A stretch of 64,000 bases of DNA from JAVBLU01 sp031553225 (GCA_031553225.1 JAVBLU010000016.1:1-64000); one strand, 5' to 3'; positions 34,393 through 44,436 are shown, counted from the stretch's first letter. The notes: a model not told the origin generated them from the letters alone. Numbers and translations: made by a program.

Positions 34393-35568
34393 ATGAGCAC
34401 AGTAAGAGTGATGAACGGGCGGGAGCAAAAGATTGCTTTGGGCCATCCGTGGGTATACGGCAACGAAATAGAGGCGCGCATCGGCCCCATCGCCGACGGG
34501 GATGTCGTGTCGGTGGTGGACGCGCGCGGAAAACCTCTGGGCGTGGGGGTGTACAACAGCGCGTCGCTTCTAACGGTGCGGCTCTTGTCGCACAGGGTGG
34601 AAACCATAGACGAGGAGTTCATCCGCGGCCGCGTGCGCCAGGCGCTTGGGTTCCGGCGGATGCTCAAGCGGCCGGATACCGACAGCTACCGCCTGATCTT
34701 CGGCGAGGCGGACCGCCTGCCGGGCGTGATCGCCGACCAGTTCGGCGGCGTGATCGTGCTGCAGGTGCTGTGCCTGGGCATGGAGCGCTGGACGGACGCC
34801 ATCGCCGACGAGCTGATCCGCCAGATGCAGCCGGACACGCTCGTCCTCAAGAACGACGACGCCATTCGCCTGAAGGAGGGACTGACCCTCTACACGGCCG
34901 TGCTGCACGGGCCGCCGGCCGAGCGCGTCACGCTGCTGGAGAACGGCCTGCGCTTTACGCTTGATCTGGCGGGCGGGCAAAAGACCGGATACTACCTGGA
35001 CCAGAAGCTCAACCATCTGGCCCTGCGGCCGTACTGCCGCAAAGGACGCGTGCTGGACTGCTTCACCTACGTGGGCGGGTTTGCCTTAAACGCCGCCGCC
35101 GGGGGCGCGCAAAGCGTTCTGGGCGTGGACAGCTCGCAGGACGCCCTGACCTTGGCGCGGCGCAACGCGCAGGACAACGGCTTTGCGCAGGTGGCCTTCG
35201 AGGCGGCGAACTGCTTCGATTTTCTGCGCCAGCAGGTGCGGGAAAAGCGCCTGTACGACGCCGTCGTGCTGGACCCGCCGGCCTTTACCAAGTCCAAGGC
35301 CGCTCTGGAGAGCGCCAGCCGCGGCTACAAGGAGATCAACCTATCGGCCATGCGGCTGCTGCCGCCGGGCGGCGTGCTGGCTACGCACAGCTGCTCCTAC
35401 CACATGAGCGAGGAGCTGTTCCTGCAGGTGGTGCTCAGCGCCGCGCAGGATCTGCGCCGGGCCGTGCGCATCATCGAGGTGCGACGCCAGGACGCCGACC
35501 ACCCCCAGCTTTCGGGGTATCCCGAGTCGCATTATCTCAAGAGCCTGTGGCTTCAGATGCTCGACTAG
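34393..35568 (+). CDS. class I rRNA methyltransferase, RlmI-like (PUA domain)
   Basis: The 391-residue protein has an N-terminal PUA domain (about 1-75; LGHPWVYGNEIE, GDVVSVVDARGKPLGVGVYN) and a C-terminal Rossmann methyltransferase. RVLDCFTYVGGFALNAA is the SAM site, VLDPPAFTKSK the catalytic motif and THSCSYHMSEELF carries the conserved Cys. Relatives such as E. coli RlmI make m5C1962 in 23S rRNA. Substrate assignment here is by homology only. The ATG at 34393 follows AAGGGAG; a slightly longer start at 34360 is less likely. Confidence 0.9.
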   Translation: MSTVRVMNGREQKIALGHPWVYGNEIEARIGPIADGDVVSVVDARGKPLGVGVYNSASLLTVRLLSHRVETIDEEFIRGRVRQALGFRRMLKRPDTDSYRLIFGEADRLPGVIADQFGGVIVLQVLCLGMERWTDAIADELIRQMQPDTLVLKNDDAIRLKEGLTLYTAVLHGPPAERVTLLENGLRFTLDLAGGQKTGYYLDQKLNHLALRPYCRKGRVLDCFTYVGGFALNAAAGGAQSVLGVDSSQDALTLARRNAQDNGFAQVAFEAANCFDFLRQQVREKRLYDAVVLDPPAFTKSKAALESASRGYKEINLSAMRLLPPGGVLATHSCSYHMSEELFLQVVLSAAQDLRRAVRIIEVRRQDADHPQLSGYPESHYLKSLWLQMLD

Positions 35569-35818
35569 GCATCAGCGGCCGATCCGTCCGCCTTCCCGGC
35601 GGCCGTTCCTGTTTGCAGCCGGTTTTTATACGGCCGGCGCGGGACCGGCCGCCTTTGCGCGTTTGGGCCGCCGCCGCGTACGGCGGAGCGCTTTTGCGCC
35701 GGCGCCGCACGCCCAAAGGCCGACGCATGCGAACCGCGCCCCGCCCTGCGGCGCCGCCCTTCTTGCAGGAGGCGTTTGCGCCGCCCAAAGGCATCCGCCG
35801 CCCCGGCGCTTCCGCCGA

Positions 35819-35847
35819 TTGACGCGCGGGCGGGCGCGTGGTATTCT
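35819..35847 (+). promoter_or_regulatory. rsmI promoter
   Basis: TTGACG (35819-35824), a 17-bp spacer and TATTCT (35842-35847). The predicted start is near 35854, only about 5 nt before the likely rsmI ATG. Confidence 0.6.
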
Positions 35848-35858
35848 GCGCCTTGGTG

Positions 35859-36686
35859 ATGCGTGTGATCGCTTTGGTGGCGACTCCGATTGGGAACCTG
35901 CAGGATATGACGCCGCGGGCGCTGGACGCCCTGCGTGCGGCGGACGTGATCGCGTGCGAGGACACGCGGCGCACCCGGCCGATGCTGACGCATTTTGGCA
36001 TAACGAACAAGGAGCTGGTGAGCTTTCACCGGCACAACTGGCGCGCCAGCGGCCCGGAGCTCGTGCGGCGCGCGCAGGCGGGCGAGAACATCGCCCTGGT
36101 GAGCGACGCGGGCATGCCGGGCATCAGCGACCCGGGCGCGGAGCTCGTACGCCTGGCAGTGGACGCCGGGGCTGCGCTCAGCGTGCTGCCCGGAGCGTCC
36201 GCGGCGCTGTGCGCTTTGGTGCTCTCCGGCCTGCCGTGCGAGCGGTTTGCGTTTGAGGGGTTCCTGCCCCGGCAGCGCGGCGAGGCGCTTGCGCACATAA
36301 AGCGCCTGAAGGCGGAGGAGCGCACGCTGGTGTTCTACGAGGCCCCGCACGACATCGTCCGCACGCTGGGCGACCTGTACGCTGCTTTCTCGGAACGCCC
36401 GGCGGCCGTGGCGCGCGAGCTGACCAAGCTGCACGAGGAGGTGCTGCGCGGCACGCTCTCCTCGCTGATCGCCCACTTCGCCCAAACGCCCCCGCGCGGC
36501 GAGCTTGTGCTTGTGGTGGGCGGCGCGCCCGCGCAGGAGGCGGCGCCCGTCTCCGCGCGGGCCGTGGAGGATGCCATGCGCGCGGAGATGGACGGCGGCA
36601 TGCGCCGCAAGGACGCGGCCCGCGCCGTGGCCGAGCGGCTGGGCGTGCCGGTCAACGCCGCCTATCAGGCCGGCCTTGAGAAGTGA
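35859..36686 (+). CDS. rsmI: 16S rRNA (cytidine1402-2'-O)-methyltransferase
   Basis: RsmI methylates the ribose of C1402 in the decoding centre. The 275-residue protein is of normal length and has ALVATPIGNLQDMTPRAL, CEDTRRT, LVSDAGMPGISDPG, LPGASAALCALVLSGLP and GFLPR, the tetrapyrrole-methylase-family fold. The start MRVIALVATPIGNL is preceded by no ribosome binding site; an in-frame GTG at 35838 lies within the promoter. With transcription predicted to begin at about 35854 the message may be nearly leaderless. Confidence 0.93.
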   Translation: MRVIALVATPIGNLQDMTPRALDALRAADVIACEDTRRTRPMLTHFGITNKELVSFHRHNWRASGPELVRRAQAGENIALVSDAGMPGISDPGAELVRLAVDAGAALSVLPGASAALCALVLSGLPCERFAFEGFLPRQRGEALAHIKRLKAEERTLVFYEAPHDIVRTLGDLYAAFSERPAAVARELTKLHEEVLRGTLSSLIAHFAQTPPRGELVLVVGGAPAQEAAPVSARAVEDAMRAEMDGGMRRKDAARAVAERLGVPVNAAYQAGLEK

Positions 36687-36915
36687 ACGGCCCGGGCGAC
36701 CGTGACCCGTGAACGCGGGATGTGACCGAAAACAGGCCGCGGTCTGCAGTCCGCCGTCGGACGGCGCGGAACATCCATAGCCGCGTGACCAAAGGGGGCG
36801 TGCGGCCGCGCGCGTCATCTTTGGCTTTGCTAGGAACAGAGCCTGATGAAGGCGGCGAGCGACAATCACAGAAAACGAGGCCGTTCGTTGGCAGAGTGAC
36901 CAGACGACGCCGAAT

Positions 36916-36936
36916 AACAGACCAATGGTCTGTTTT
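36916..36936 (+). terminator. terminator between convergent rsmI and TIGR03915 gene
   Basis: AACAGACC, loop AAT and GGTCTGTT followed by TTG on the plus strand. The rest of 36687-36982 holds no gene. Confidence 0.6.
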
Positions 36937-36982
36937 GAGGAGCGTCACGCAAGCGTCCGGGCGAGCGCCGTCCGCCGGCGCG

Positions 36983-37726
36983 TTAGGGCTTGGCGAACTC
37001 GGTGAGGTGCCGCCAGTATCGCCGGGGCATAAACTGCGCCTGCAGGCGCGGGTTCACGCGCTCGGCGATGGCGATGGTGCGGTGATAAGTGCGCCACAGC
37101 TCGGCGATCACCGGCTCCATCTCATCGTTTCCGACCTCCGCCTCCCGGCGCGGCGCGGGCGCATAGGCAAGCGCGTGACCGTCGTACGCCGCCGCTTTGC
37201 CGCGGCCCACGTCGTGGATGAGAAAAGGCTCCGTGCGAAAGCGGTCCACGAAGTGATCGGCCAGCAGGTCCAAAATGTCATTGTCGGTGTGCATGGGCGC
37301 GTACATGGCCCCGGTTGCGGTTGATGCAAAGCGAAGCAGGCCGAGCATCTTGTGCGCCTCGCCGTACACGCGCTTGGTCTGCAGCATGGCCTCGAACACC
37401 ACCGGATCCTCCAGGTGGTCGCACAGGTCCAGCCGGTATTCCCACCCGCGTTTCAGATAGCGAAAGGCCAGGAAATCCGCGCCCTCGTCCCCGCGCCGGT
37501 ACAGCGCTTCCAGCGTGTCCATGGCCTGAACGGGCAGCTTTTCCCGCACGCCGCGCAGCACCCGGCAGGCCTTTTCGTCGCTCGTATGCACGTGCACGAA
37601 AGCGCTCAGAAGGTCCAGCTGCTCGGGCGCGCTCTCGCGGATGTCCTCCGGCGGGGGGTGCGCGGCGTGCGCGTCGAACATGGCCGTTAAAAAGCCCGGC
37701 CAGGAGCCGTCGTGCAGCAGCGTCAT
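36983..37726 (-). CDS. TIGR03915-type putative DNA repair/metabolism protein
   Basis: The 247-residue protein matches the family found beside the TIGR03916 radical SAM protein. It starts MTLLHDGSWPGFLTAMFDA and contains GWEYRLDLCDHL, LRFASTATGAMYAPMHTDNDILDLLADHFVDRF, FLIHDVGRGKAAAYDG and a C-terminal YWRHLTEF. No catalytic mechanism is established to my knowledge; the link to DNA repair rests on partnership and on fusions to uracil-DNA-glycosylase-like domains in relatives. Its ATG overlaps the stop of the radical SAM gene by 4 nt, so the pair is co-translated. Confidence 0.88.
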   Translation of the reverse strand: MTLLHDGSWPGFLTAMFDAHAAHPPPEDIRESAPEQLDLLSAFVHVHTSDEKACRVLRGVREKLPVQAMDTLEALYRRGDEGADFLAFRYLKRGWEYRLDLCDHLEDPVVFEAMLQTKRVYGEAHKMLGLLRFASTATGAMYAPMHTDNDILDLLADHFVDRFRTEPFLIHDVGRGKAAAYDGHALAYAPAPRREAEVGNDEMEPVIAELWRTYHRTIAIAERVNPRLQAQFMPRRYWRHLTEFAKP

Positions 37727-39024
37727 GACGGCAGCAGCAGGGGCGTGGCCGCCTGCATGGGCAGGGCGTCGACGTGGGGAAAGAGCGTGAGCTGTTCGGC
37801 CAGCAGCCCGCCCGGCAGCGCCGCGCTCTCCTGGGCGGTCAGCGCGGCGTACAGCGCCTCGGGCCGGCGCACGAGCCCCGCGTGCCCGTCCCGCCCGCGC
37901 GCCGTGATGAAGTAGCGCGCCCGTTTCATCACGATGCCCATGCGCTTTACGTCGTCCAGCGACAGCGACCCCACCCGCCGCGCCTGCACGATGCGCTGCG
38001 CGCCGATGCGCCCGATGCCCGGCACGCGAAGCAGCGCCTCATAGTCCGCGCGGTTCACGTCCAAAGGGAAGCCTTGCAGGTTGCGCAGCGCCCAGGCCGC
38101 CTTGGGGTCGAGCAGCGGATCCAGCCAGGGCGAACACTCGGGCAGAATCTCGTCCGCCGCGAACCCGTACTGGCGCATCAAAAAGTCGCACTGGTACAGC
38201 CTGTGCTCGCGCAGCAGCGGTGGCCGCGGCAGGTCCGGCAGCAGATTGCCCTTGTTGACGGGCACGTAGGCCGAGTAATACACGCGCCGCAGGGCGTAGC
38301 GGTTGTACAGCGCGCCGGAGAGCTGCACGATCTGGCGGTCGTTATCGGGCGATGCGCCCACGATGAGCTGCGTGGACTGTCCGCCCGGCGCGAAGGCGGG
38401 CGCTCTGGCGATCAGCCGCCGCTCGTCGCGCGCGGCAGCGATGCGTCCCTGCAGATACCGCATGGGCTGCAGAATGTCCGTCTTCTCCTTGTCCGGCGCC
38501 AGCAGCCTCAGGCTCTCCCGGCTGGGCAGCTCAATGTTGACGGATACGCGGTCGGCCAGCAGCCCCGCCTGCTCAAGCAGATGCGCCGACGCGCCCGGAA
38601 TGGCCTTCACGTGGATATAGCCGCCGAAGCCCTCCCTTGTGCGCAGCAGCGCCATGGCCGATATGAGCCGCTCCATGGTGGCGTCCGGCGTGCCCAGCAC
38701 GCCGCTGGAGAGGAACAGCCCCTCGATGTAGTTGCGCCGGTAGAAGGCCATGGTCAGCTCGGCGATCTCCTGCGGGGTGAACGTGGCCCGCGGCCGGTCG
38801 TTGCTGCGCCGGTTGGGGCAATAGGCGCAGTCGTACACGCAGGCGTTCGTCATCAGAATTTTCAGCAGCGACACGCACCGCCCGTCCGCCGCCCAGGAGT
38901 GGCAAATGCCCATACCCACGGTGTTGCCGATCTTGCCGCCGCCCCGGTCGCTTCCGGAAGAGGCGCAGGACGCGTCGTACTTCGCCGCGTCCGCCAAGAT
39001 GGTCAGCTTCTCCTGCACGGTCAT
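37723..39024 (-). CDS. TIGR03916-type putative DNA modification/repair radical SAM protein
   Basis: This 433-residue protein carries the radical SAM cluster motif CVYDCAYC near residue 62, preceded by GICHSWAADGRCVSLLKILMTNAC. The barrel shows GLFLSSGVLGTPDATMERL and HVKAIPGASAHLLEQAGLLADRVSVNIELPS. A helix-hairpin-helix at about 335-365 (LLRVPGIGRIGAQRIVQAR) suggests DNA binding. The family is annotated as a putative DNA modification/repair protein; the reaction is unknown. The ATG follows AAAGGAG. Two LexA-like boxes at its promoter support an SOS role. Confidence 0.9.
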   Translation of the reverse strand: MTVQEKLTILADAAKYDASCASSGSDRGGGKIGNTVGMGICHSWAADGRCVSLLKILMTNACVYDCAYCPNRRSNDRPRATFTPQEIAELTMAFYRRNYIEGLFLSSGVLGTPDATMERLISAMALLRTREGFGGYIHVKAIPGASAHLLEQAGLLADRVSVNIELPSRESLRLLAPDKEKTDILQPMRYLQGRIAAARDERRLIARAPAFAPGGQSTQLIVGASPDNDRQIVQLSGALYNRYALRRVYYSAYVPVNKGNLLPDLPRPPLLREHRLYQCDFLMRQYGFAADEILPECSPWLDPLLDPKAAWALRNLQGFPLDVNRADYEALLRVPGIGRIGAQRIVQARRVGSLSLDDVKRMGIVMKRARYFITARGRDGHAGLVRRPEALYAALTAQESAALPGGLLAEQLTLFPHVDALPMQAATPLLLPS

Positions 39025-39057
39025 GCGCTCCGTCTCCTTTGCCCCCGCTTGCGCCTA

Positions 39058-39086
39058 AGTATACCACGTGCGGCAGCACAATGCAA
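39058..39086 (-). promoter_or_regulatory. promoter of the TIGR03916/TIGR03915 operon
   Basis: TTGCAT (39081-39086), a 17-bp spacer and TATACT (39058-39063) on the minus strand. Confidence 0.7.
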
Positions 39087-39110
39087 ACAAATGTTTCGGA
39101 ATAAACGTTC
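39085..39110. promoter_or_regulatory. two LexA-like boxes
   Basis: Box 1, AAACAAATGTTT (39085-39096), overlaps the -35; box 2, GAATAAACGTTC (39099-39110), lies 2 bp upstream. Compared with the Gram-positive LexA core GAAC-N4-GTTC, box 2 has one mismatch and box 1 has two, symmetrical ones. Position fits repression. Confidence 0.5.
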
Positions 39111-39178
39111 CCGTTATTGAATGGCCGCACAAGCGCGCTTGAATGGTATGACCCGCCGCACGGCGCCAGGATTCACCT

Positions 39179-39207
39179 TTGACAAATTGTGGGCCCGCGT
39201 GTATACT
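39179..39207 (+). promoter_or_regulatory. strong promoter of rho
   Basis: TTGACA (39179-39184), a 17-bp spacer and TATACT (39202-39207). Predicted transcription starts near 39214. Confidence 0.85.
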
Positions 39208-39213
39208 GTTTAT

Positions 39214-39443
39214 CATAGCATGACTTTATGCGGATGTGTTTCTGCCCTTCTTTTTCCTTTCCGGATACTCTTTGCCATTCCTGTCCATACTGTGCCTGCG
39301 TGCTTCCATATTGCCGTCCTCCCCCCAAAGCGCAGCCGCTGTGTGACTGACCGGCCGATGCGGCATCAGGCGCGCACCCGGCTTATCATGTACCATCGCG
39401 CGGCGTTGTAACAAAACGCACGCGCACAAGGGGTGGCCTTATC
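39214..39443 (+). promoter_or_regulatory. long pyrimidine-rich leader of rho
   Basis: About 230 nt of 5' UTR. It contains unstructured C/T-rich stretches such as CTGCCCTTCTTTTTCCTTTC and GCCGTCCTCCCCCCAAAGC, with few G residues, the profile of Rho loading sites. Autogenous control by Rho-dependent attenuation is known for rho in other bacteria and is inferred here. Confidence 0.5.
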
Positions 39444-41237
<1,794 letters not shown>

Positions 41238-41280
41238 CGGGCAGAGGCTGACGGGGGACGGCCGTCCCTCCCGCCCCCTG

Positions 41281-41300
41281 CCAAGGGACGGGTCCCTTGG
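41281..41300. repeat. small hairpin after rho
   Basis: CCAAGGGA, loop CGGG and TCCCTTGG, 44 nt past the rho stop. A T7 run follows at 41323-41329 but 22 nt away, so it is not a standard terminator. Confidence 0.45.
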
Positions 41301-41362
41301 ATCCCATCGCGCGGGGAAGGCTGTTTTTTTGGGATGCGCCATGGCCGGCGCAAGCGACAGGA

Positions 41363-41481
41363 ACGGACCCGGCGGCATCAGGTGCCGCCGGGTCCGTACG
41401 ATACAGGAGGAATGCAAAGAGGCCGAAGCCCCTTTTGCATTCCGTCACGCCGCGCCGGGTTTGACGACATGCGTCAAGCCC
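41363..41481. repeat. cluster of three adjacent hairpins between convergent rho and glyS
   Basis: Hairpin 1 (41363-41397): 14-bp perfect stem ACGGACCCGGCGGC. Hairpin 2 (41409-41443): 10-bp perfect arm GGAATGCAAA plus further pairing. Hairpin 3 (41457-41481): 10-bp stem GGGTTTGACG with one G-T pair. None has a strong T-tract. They may block readthrough from both sides or form a structured RNA. Confidence 0.6.
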
Positions 41482-41535
41482 AACGCATCCGGTTTGGGTG
41501 AGCGATGATGAACCCGCGGGTCCGTCACCGCACAC

Positions 41536-42921
41536 CTAGAAGTCCAGCTGCCCCTGAATGAAGTCGCCCAGCGCGTCCACGGCCACGCGCTCCTGCTTCA
41601 TGGAGTCGCGGTAGCGGACCGTGACGGTGTTCTGTTCCAGGGTATCGAAGTCGACGGTGATGCAGAAGGGCGTGCCGGCCTCGTCCTGGCGGCGGTAGCG
41701 TTTGCCGATGGAGCCGGACTCGTCATAATCGACCATAAACCGCTTGGAGAGCGTGTGATAGATGGCCTCGGCCGGCTCGGCCAGCTTCTTTTGCAGGGGA
41801 AGGATCGCGCACTTGTAGGGCGCGAGCGCGGGGTGCAGCCGCATAACGACGCGGCTGTCGCCGCCCTCCAGCGCCTCCTCGTCGTAGGCCTCGCACAAAA
41901 ACACCAAGGTCGCCCGGTCGATGCCCAGCGCCGGCTCGATGCAGTACGGCGTGTACTTTTCGTTCGTCATCGGGTCAAGGTAATCCATGCTTTGGCCGGA
42001 ATGCTTCTCATGCTGCTTCAGGTCGTAATCCGTGCGGTCGGCGATGCCCCACAGCTCGCCCCAGCCGAAGGGGAAGAGGTACTCGATGTCCGTGGTCGCG
42101 CGGGAATAGAAGGCCAGATACTCGGGGCTGTGGTAGCGCAGGCGCAGGTGGTTTTTCTCGATGGATAGCGATATGAGGAAATCGCGCTTGAAGGTGCGCC
42201 AGTACGAAAACCAGTGCAGGTCCTCGCCCGGCTTGCAGAAGAACTCCAGCTCGGCCTGTTCAAACTCGCGCGTGCGAAAGGTGAAGTTGCCGGGCGTGAT
42301 CTCGTTGCGGAAGGATTTGCCGATCTGGCCGATGCCGAACGGCACCTTGCAGCGAAGGGACCGCTGTACGTTCTTAAAGTTGACGAAGATGCCCTGGGCG
42401 GTTTCCGGGCGCAGGTACACCTCGGCCTGGGAATCCTCGGTGACGCCCTGAAAGGTTTTGAACATCATGTTAAACTTGCGGATGGGGGTGAACTCGGATT
42501 TGCCGCAGCCCGGGCAGGTGACGGTTTTCTCCTGGATGTAGGCGGTCAGCTGATCGCTGCTCAGGCCGTCCACCTCCATGTCCACGCCGTTTTTCTTGTT
42601 CCACTCGTCCACCAGCTTGTCGGCGCGGTGGCGCATCTTGCAAGCCTTGCAGTCGATGAGCGGATCGTTGAAGTTGACCACGTGGCCGGAAGCGACCCAC
42701 ACCTCGCGGTTCATCAGGATGGCGCAGTCCACGCCCACGTTGTAGTCGTTCTCCTGAATGAACTTGCGCCACCAGGCGCGCTTGACGTTGTTCTTAAGCT
42801 CAACGCCCAGCGGTCCGTAGTCCCAGGTGTTCGCAAGGCCGCCGTACAGCTCCGAACCGGCGAAGATAAAGCCGCGGTTCTTGCACAGGGCGACAAGTTT
42901 GTCCATGGTGAGACCAGACAT
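41536..42921 (-). CDS. glyS: glycyl-tRNA synthetase (single-chain, dimeric type)
   Basis: This class II synthetase charges tRNA-Gly. The start [18 protein letters not shown] follows GGGAGG; the open frame upstream runs through the T-box and is not translated. The 461-residue protein has the [25 protein letters not shown]-terminal motif, the [14 protein letters not shown] motif 1 region, [21 protein letters not shown] (motif 2) and [15 protein letters not shown] (motif 3), then an anticodon-binding domain (about 365-455). It is the eukaryote/archaea-like alpha2 type common in Bacillota. Confidence 0.96.
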   Translation of the reverse strand: MSGLTMDKLVALCKNRGFIFAGSELYGGLANTWDYGPLGVELKNNVKRAWWRKFIQENDYNVGVDCAILMNREVWVASGHVVNFNDPLIDCKACKMRHRADKLVDEWNKKNGVDMEVDGLSSDQLTAYIQEKTVTCPGCGKSEFTPIRKFNMMFKTFQGVTEDSQAEVYLRPETAQGIFVNFKNVQRSLRCKVPFGIGQIGKSFRNEITPGNFTFRTREFEQAELEFFCKPGEDLHWFSYWRTFKRDFLISLSIEKNHLRLRYHSPEYLAFYSRATTDIEYLFPFGWGELWGIADRTDYDLKQHEKHSGQSMDYLDPMTNEKYTPYCIEPALGIDRATLVFLCEAYDEEALEGGDSRVVMRLHPALAPYKCAILPLQKKLAEPAEAIYHTLSKRFMVDYDESGSIGKRYRRQDEAGTPFCITVDFDTLEQNTVTVRYRDSMKQERVAVDALGDFIQGQLDF

Positions 42922-42945
42922 GCTACGACCTCCCTTTTCGCATAC

Positions 42946-43138
42946 AAAAAACTGATCGCCGACCGAGGGACGCGCAGCTGCCTGCGCGCGGTTCCACCCT
43001 CGTTCGGAGCGATCAGCCCCGCTCTTCATTGATGCAGTTGTTGTGGGGAACGCCGTGCTTGGCGGCTGCCCGGGCTTGCACTCTCCCCGGTCGCTTCCTG
43101 CCAGCCCTCGCGCCGCGCACCTTTCCCCAGCCACTGGA
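42946..43138 (-). ncRNA. T-box leader (Gly) of glyS
   Basis: The minus strand carries the T-box sequence AGGGTGGAACCGCG (42987-43000), which pairs with the free CCA end of uncharged tRNA. A strong terminator follows (CTGATCGC... paired with ...GCGATCAG, then TTTTTT at 42946-42951), with the antiterminator overlapping it. A stem I-like domain occupies about 43035-43130, with a tentative GGC specifier at 43052-43054. Low charged tRNA-Gly should switch glyS on. Confidence 0.92.
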
Positions 43139-43144
43139 TGCCAT

Positions 43145-43174
43145 ATTATACGCGTTGTCCGGGCTTTTTGTCAA
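43145..43174 (-). promoter_or_regulatory. glyS promoter
   Basis: TTGACA (43169-43174), an 18-bp spacer and TATAAT (43145-43150) on the minus strand; both hexamers are perfect. Transcription should begin near 43138, at the start of the T-box RNA. Confidence 0.9.
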
Positions 43175-43207
43175 CGGGGTATGCTTTTTTTTATTGCTCG
43201 CGCGTGA

Positions 43208-43213
43208 TATAAT
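43208..43213 (+). promoter_or_regulatory. possible extended -10 for the rsbW-like/sigma operon
   Basis: TGATATAAT (TATAAT at 43208-43213) lies 20 nt before the rsbW-like ATG. No clear -35 is seen at 17 bp. Confidence 0.4.
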
Positions 43214-43233
43214 GGCAGGAAGGAGGGAGAGGC

Positions 43234-43659
43234 ATGGACGATGCATGGCGCGGCCTGCTGGACGAGGCCGAGGGCGCGGAAAGCCGCATGGCGCTGCGCG
43301 TGCCCGCGCAGAAGGAGTGCCTGCTGGCCGTGCGGCTCCTGTCCTCCGGCGCGGGCGCGCGGGCGGGGTTCACCCTGCAGGGGCTGGACGACTGCAAGAC
43401 CGCCGTGGCCGAAGCGTGCCATTTCTTGATGGAGCAGCAAAACGGCTTTGAAGCGCTGCAGATCACCTATCTGTGCGAGAGCGGCGGCCTTTTCGTGCGC
43501 GTGCGCGGGTGCGGCGCCCGCCAAACGCGCGCGGGCGGGTACCCGGCGGATACCAGGGTGGCCGCCATGGTGCTGGGCACGCTTGCCAGGGACACGGGTT
43601 TCGCCTGCGACGAGACCGGCGCCGTGTCGGCCATCGACCTTGCGATGGCCGAAGGCTAG
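43234..43659 (+). CDS. RsbW/SpoIIAB-like anti-sigma protein, apparently kinase-dead
   Basis: The 141-residue protein begins MDDAWRGLLDEAEGAESRMALRVPAQKECLLAVRLLSSGAGARAGF, resembling the N-terminal half of the RsbW/SpoIIAB GHKL kinases. LDDCKTAVAEACHFL corresponds to the N-box helix, but the Mg-binding Asn (E-x-x-x-N) is Phe. The later D-x-G-x-G box is also missing (RGCGARQ). It may therefore bind the sigma factor without phosphorylating an anti-anti-sigma. No anti-anti-sigma gene is adjacent. It directly precedes the sigma gene. Confidence 0.75.
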   Translation: MDDAWRGLLDEAEGAESRMALRVPAQKECLLAVRLLSSGAGARAGFTLQGLDDCKTAVAEACHFLMEQQNGFEALQITYLCESGGLFVRVRGCGARQTRAGGYPADTRVAAMVLGTLARDTGFACDETGAVSAIDLAMAEG

Positions 43660-43671
43660 GCGGTGGCCCGC

Positions 43672-44436
43672 ATGGCACAGCCGCAGGACGAGCAGGGCTA
43701 TTTGGAACGCGCGGACCGCACGCTGCGCGCCTATTGCCGCACGCGCAGCACGCAGCTGCGCAACGAGGTGGTCACCGACCACCTGTACATCGCCAAAATC
43801 GTCGCGCGCCGCTTTGCCGGCAAGGGCGTTGAGTTTGAGGATTTGTACCAGGTGGCCTGCCTGGCGCTCATCAAGGCGCTTGATCGCTTTGACTGCAGCA
43901 AGGGCGTGCGCTTCTCCACGTTCGCAACGCCCAACATGATGGGCGAGGTGAAAAACTACTTCCGCGACAAGGCGCGCCTCATCCGCCTGCCGCGCTCCGT
44001 GGCCGAGATCAGCGGCCGCCTGTCGCGCGCGCGGGAGGAGCTGACCGCGGACCTTGCGCGCAGCCCCACCGCAAAAGAACTGGCCGAGCGCCTTGCGGTG
44101 TCGCAGGAGGAGGTGCTCGAGGCGCTGGAGGCCTTGTCCGCCGGGCGCGTTTCCTCGCTTCAGCAGCAGGTGGGCGAGGAGAGCGACGCGCAGCTTGCGC
44201 AGTTTTTGGGCGCCGAGGACGAAGCGCTGGCCCGCGCGGACGACAAGGCGTACATCGGGAAAATATGGGACGAGCTGTCGGCGGTGGAGCGGCAGGTGCT
44301 GGACGCGCGCTACCGCCAGCAAAAGAGCCAGCGCGAGGTGGCGGAAGCGCTCAACGTGTCGCAGATGTATGTTTCCCGCCTGGAGCGGCGGGTGCTGCAG
44401 CGCCTGCGCGAGAGCGCGAACGACCCGGAGGGATAG
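43672..44436 (+). CDS. SigB/SigF/SigG-type RNA polymerase sigma factor
   Basis: A group 3 sigma-70 factor of about 254 residues. Region 2 reads DHLYIAKIVARRFAGKGVEFEDLYQVACLALIKALDRFDCSKGVRFSTFATPNMMGEVKNYFRD, typical of the SigB/F/G branch. Region 3 follows (RSPTAKELAERLAVSQEEV), and region 4 holds the helix-turn-helix (KSQREVAEALNVSQMYVSRLERRVLQRLR). The ATG at 43672 is preceded by AGGCGG; a GTG at 43663 is possible. It lies next to a cell-division cluster. Whether it acts in stress or sporulation cannot be told. Confidence 0.9.
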   Translation: MAQPQDEQGYLERADRTLRAYCRTRSTQLRNEVVTDHLYIAKIVARRFAGKGVEFEDLYQVACLALIKALDRFDCSKGVRFSTFATPNMMGEVKNYFRDKARLIRLPRSVAEISGRLSRAREELTADLARSPTAKELAERLAVSQEEVLEALEALSAGRVSSLQQQVGEESDAQLAQFLGAEDEALARADDKAYIGKIWDELSAVERQVLDARYRQQKSQREVAEALNVSQMYVSRLERRVLQRLRESANDPEG

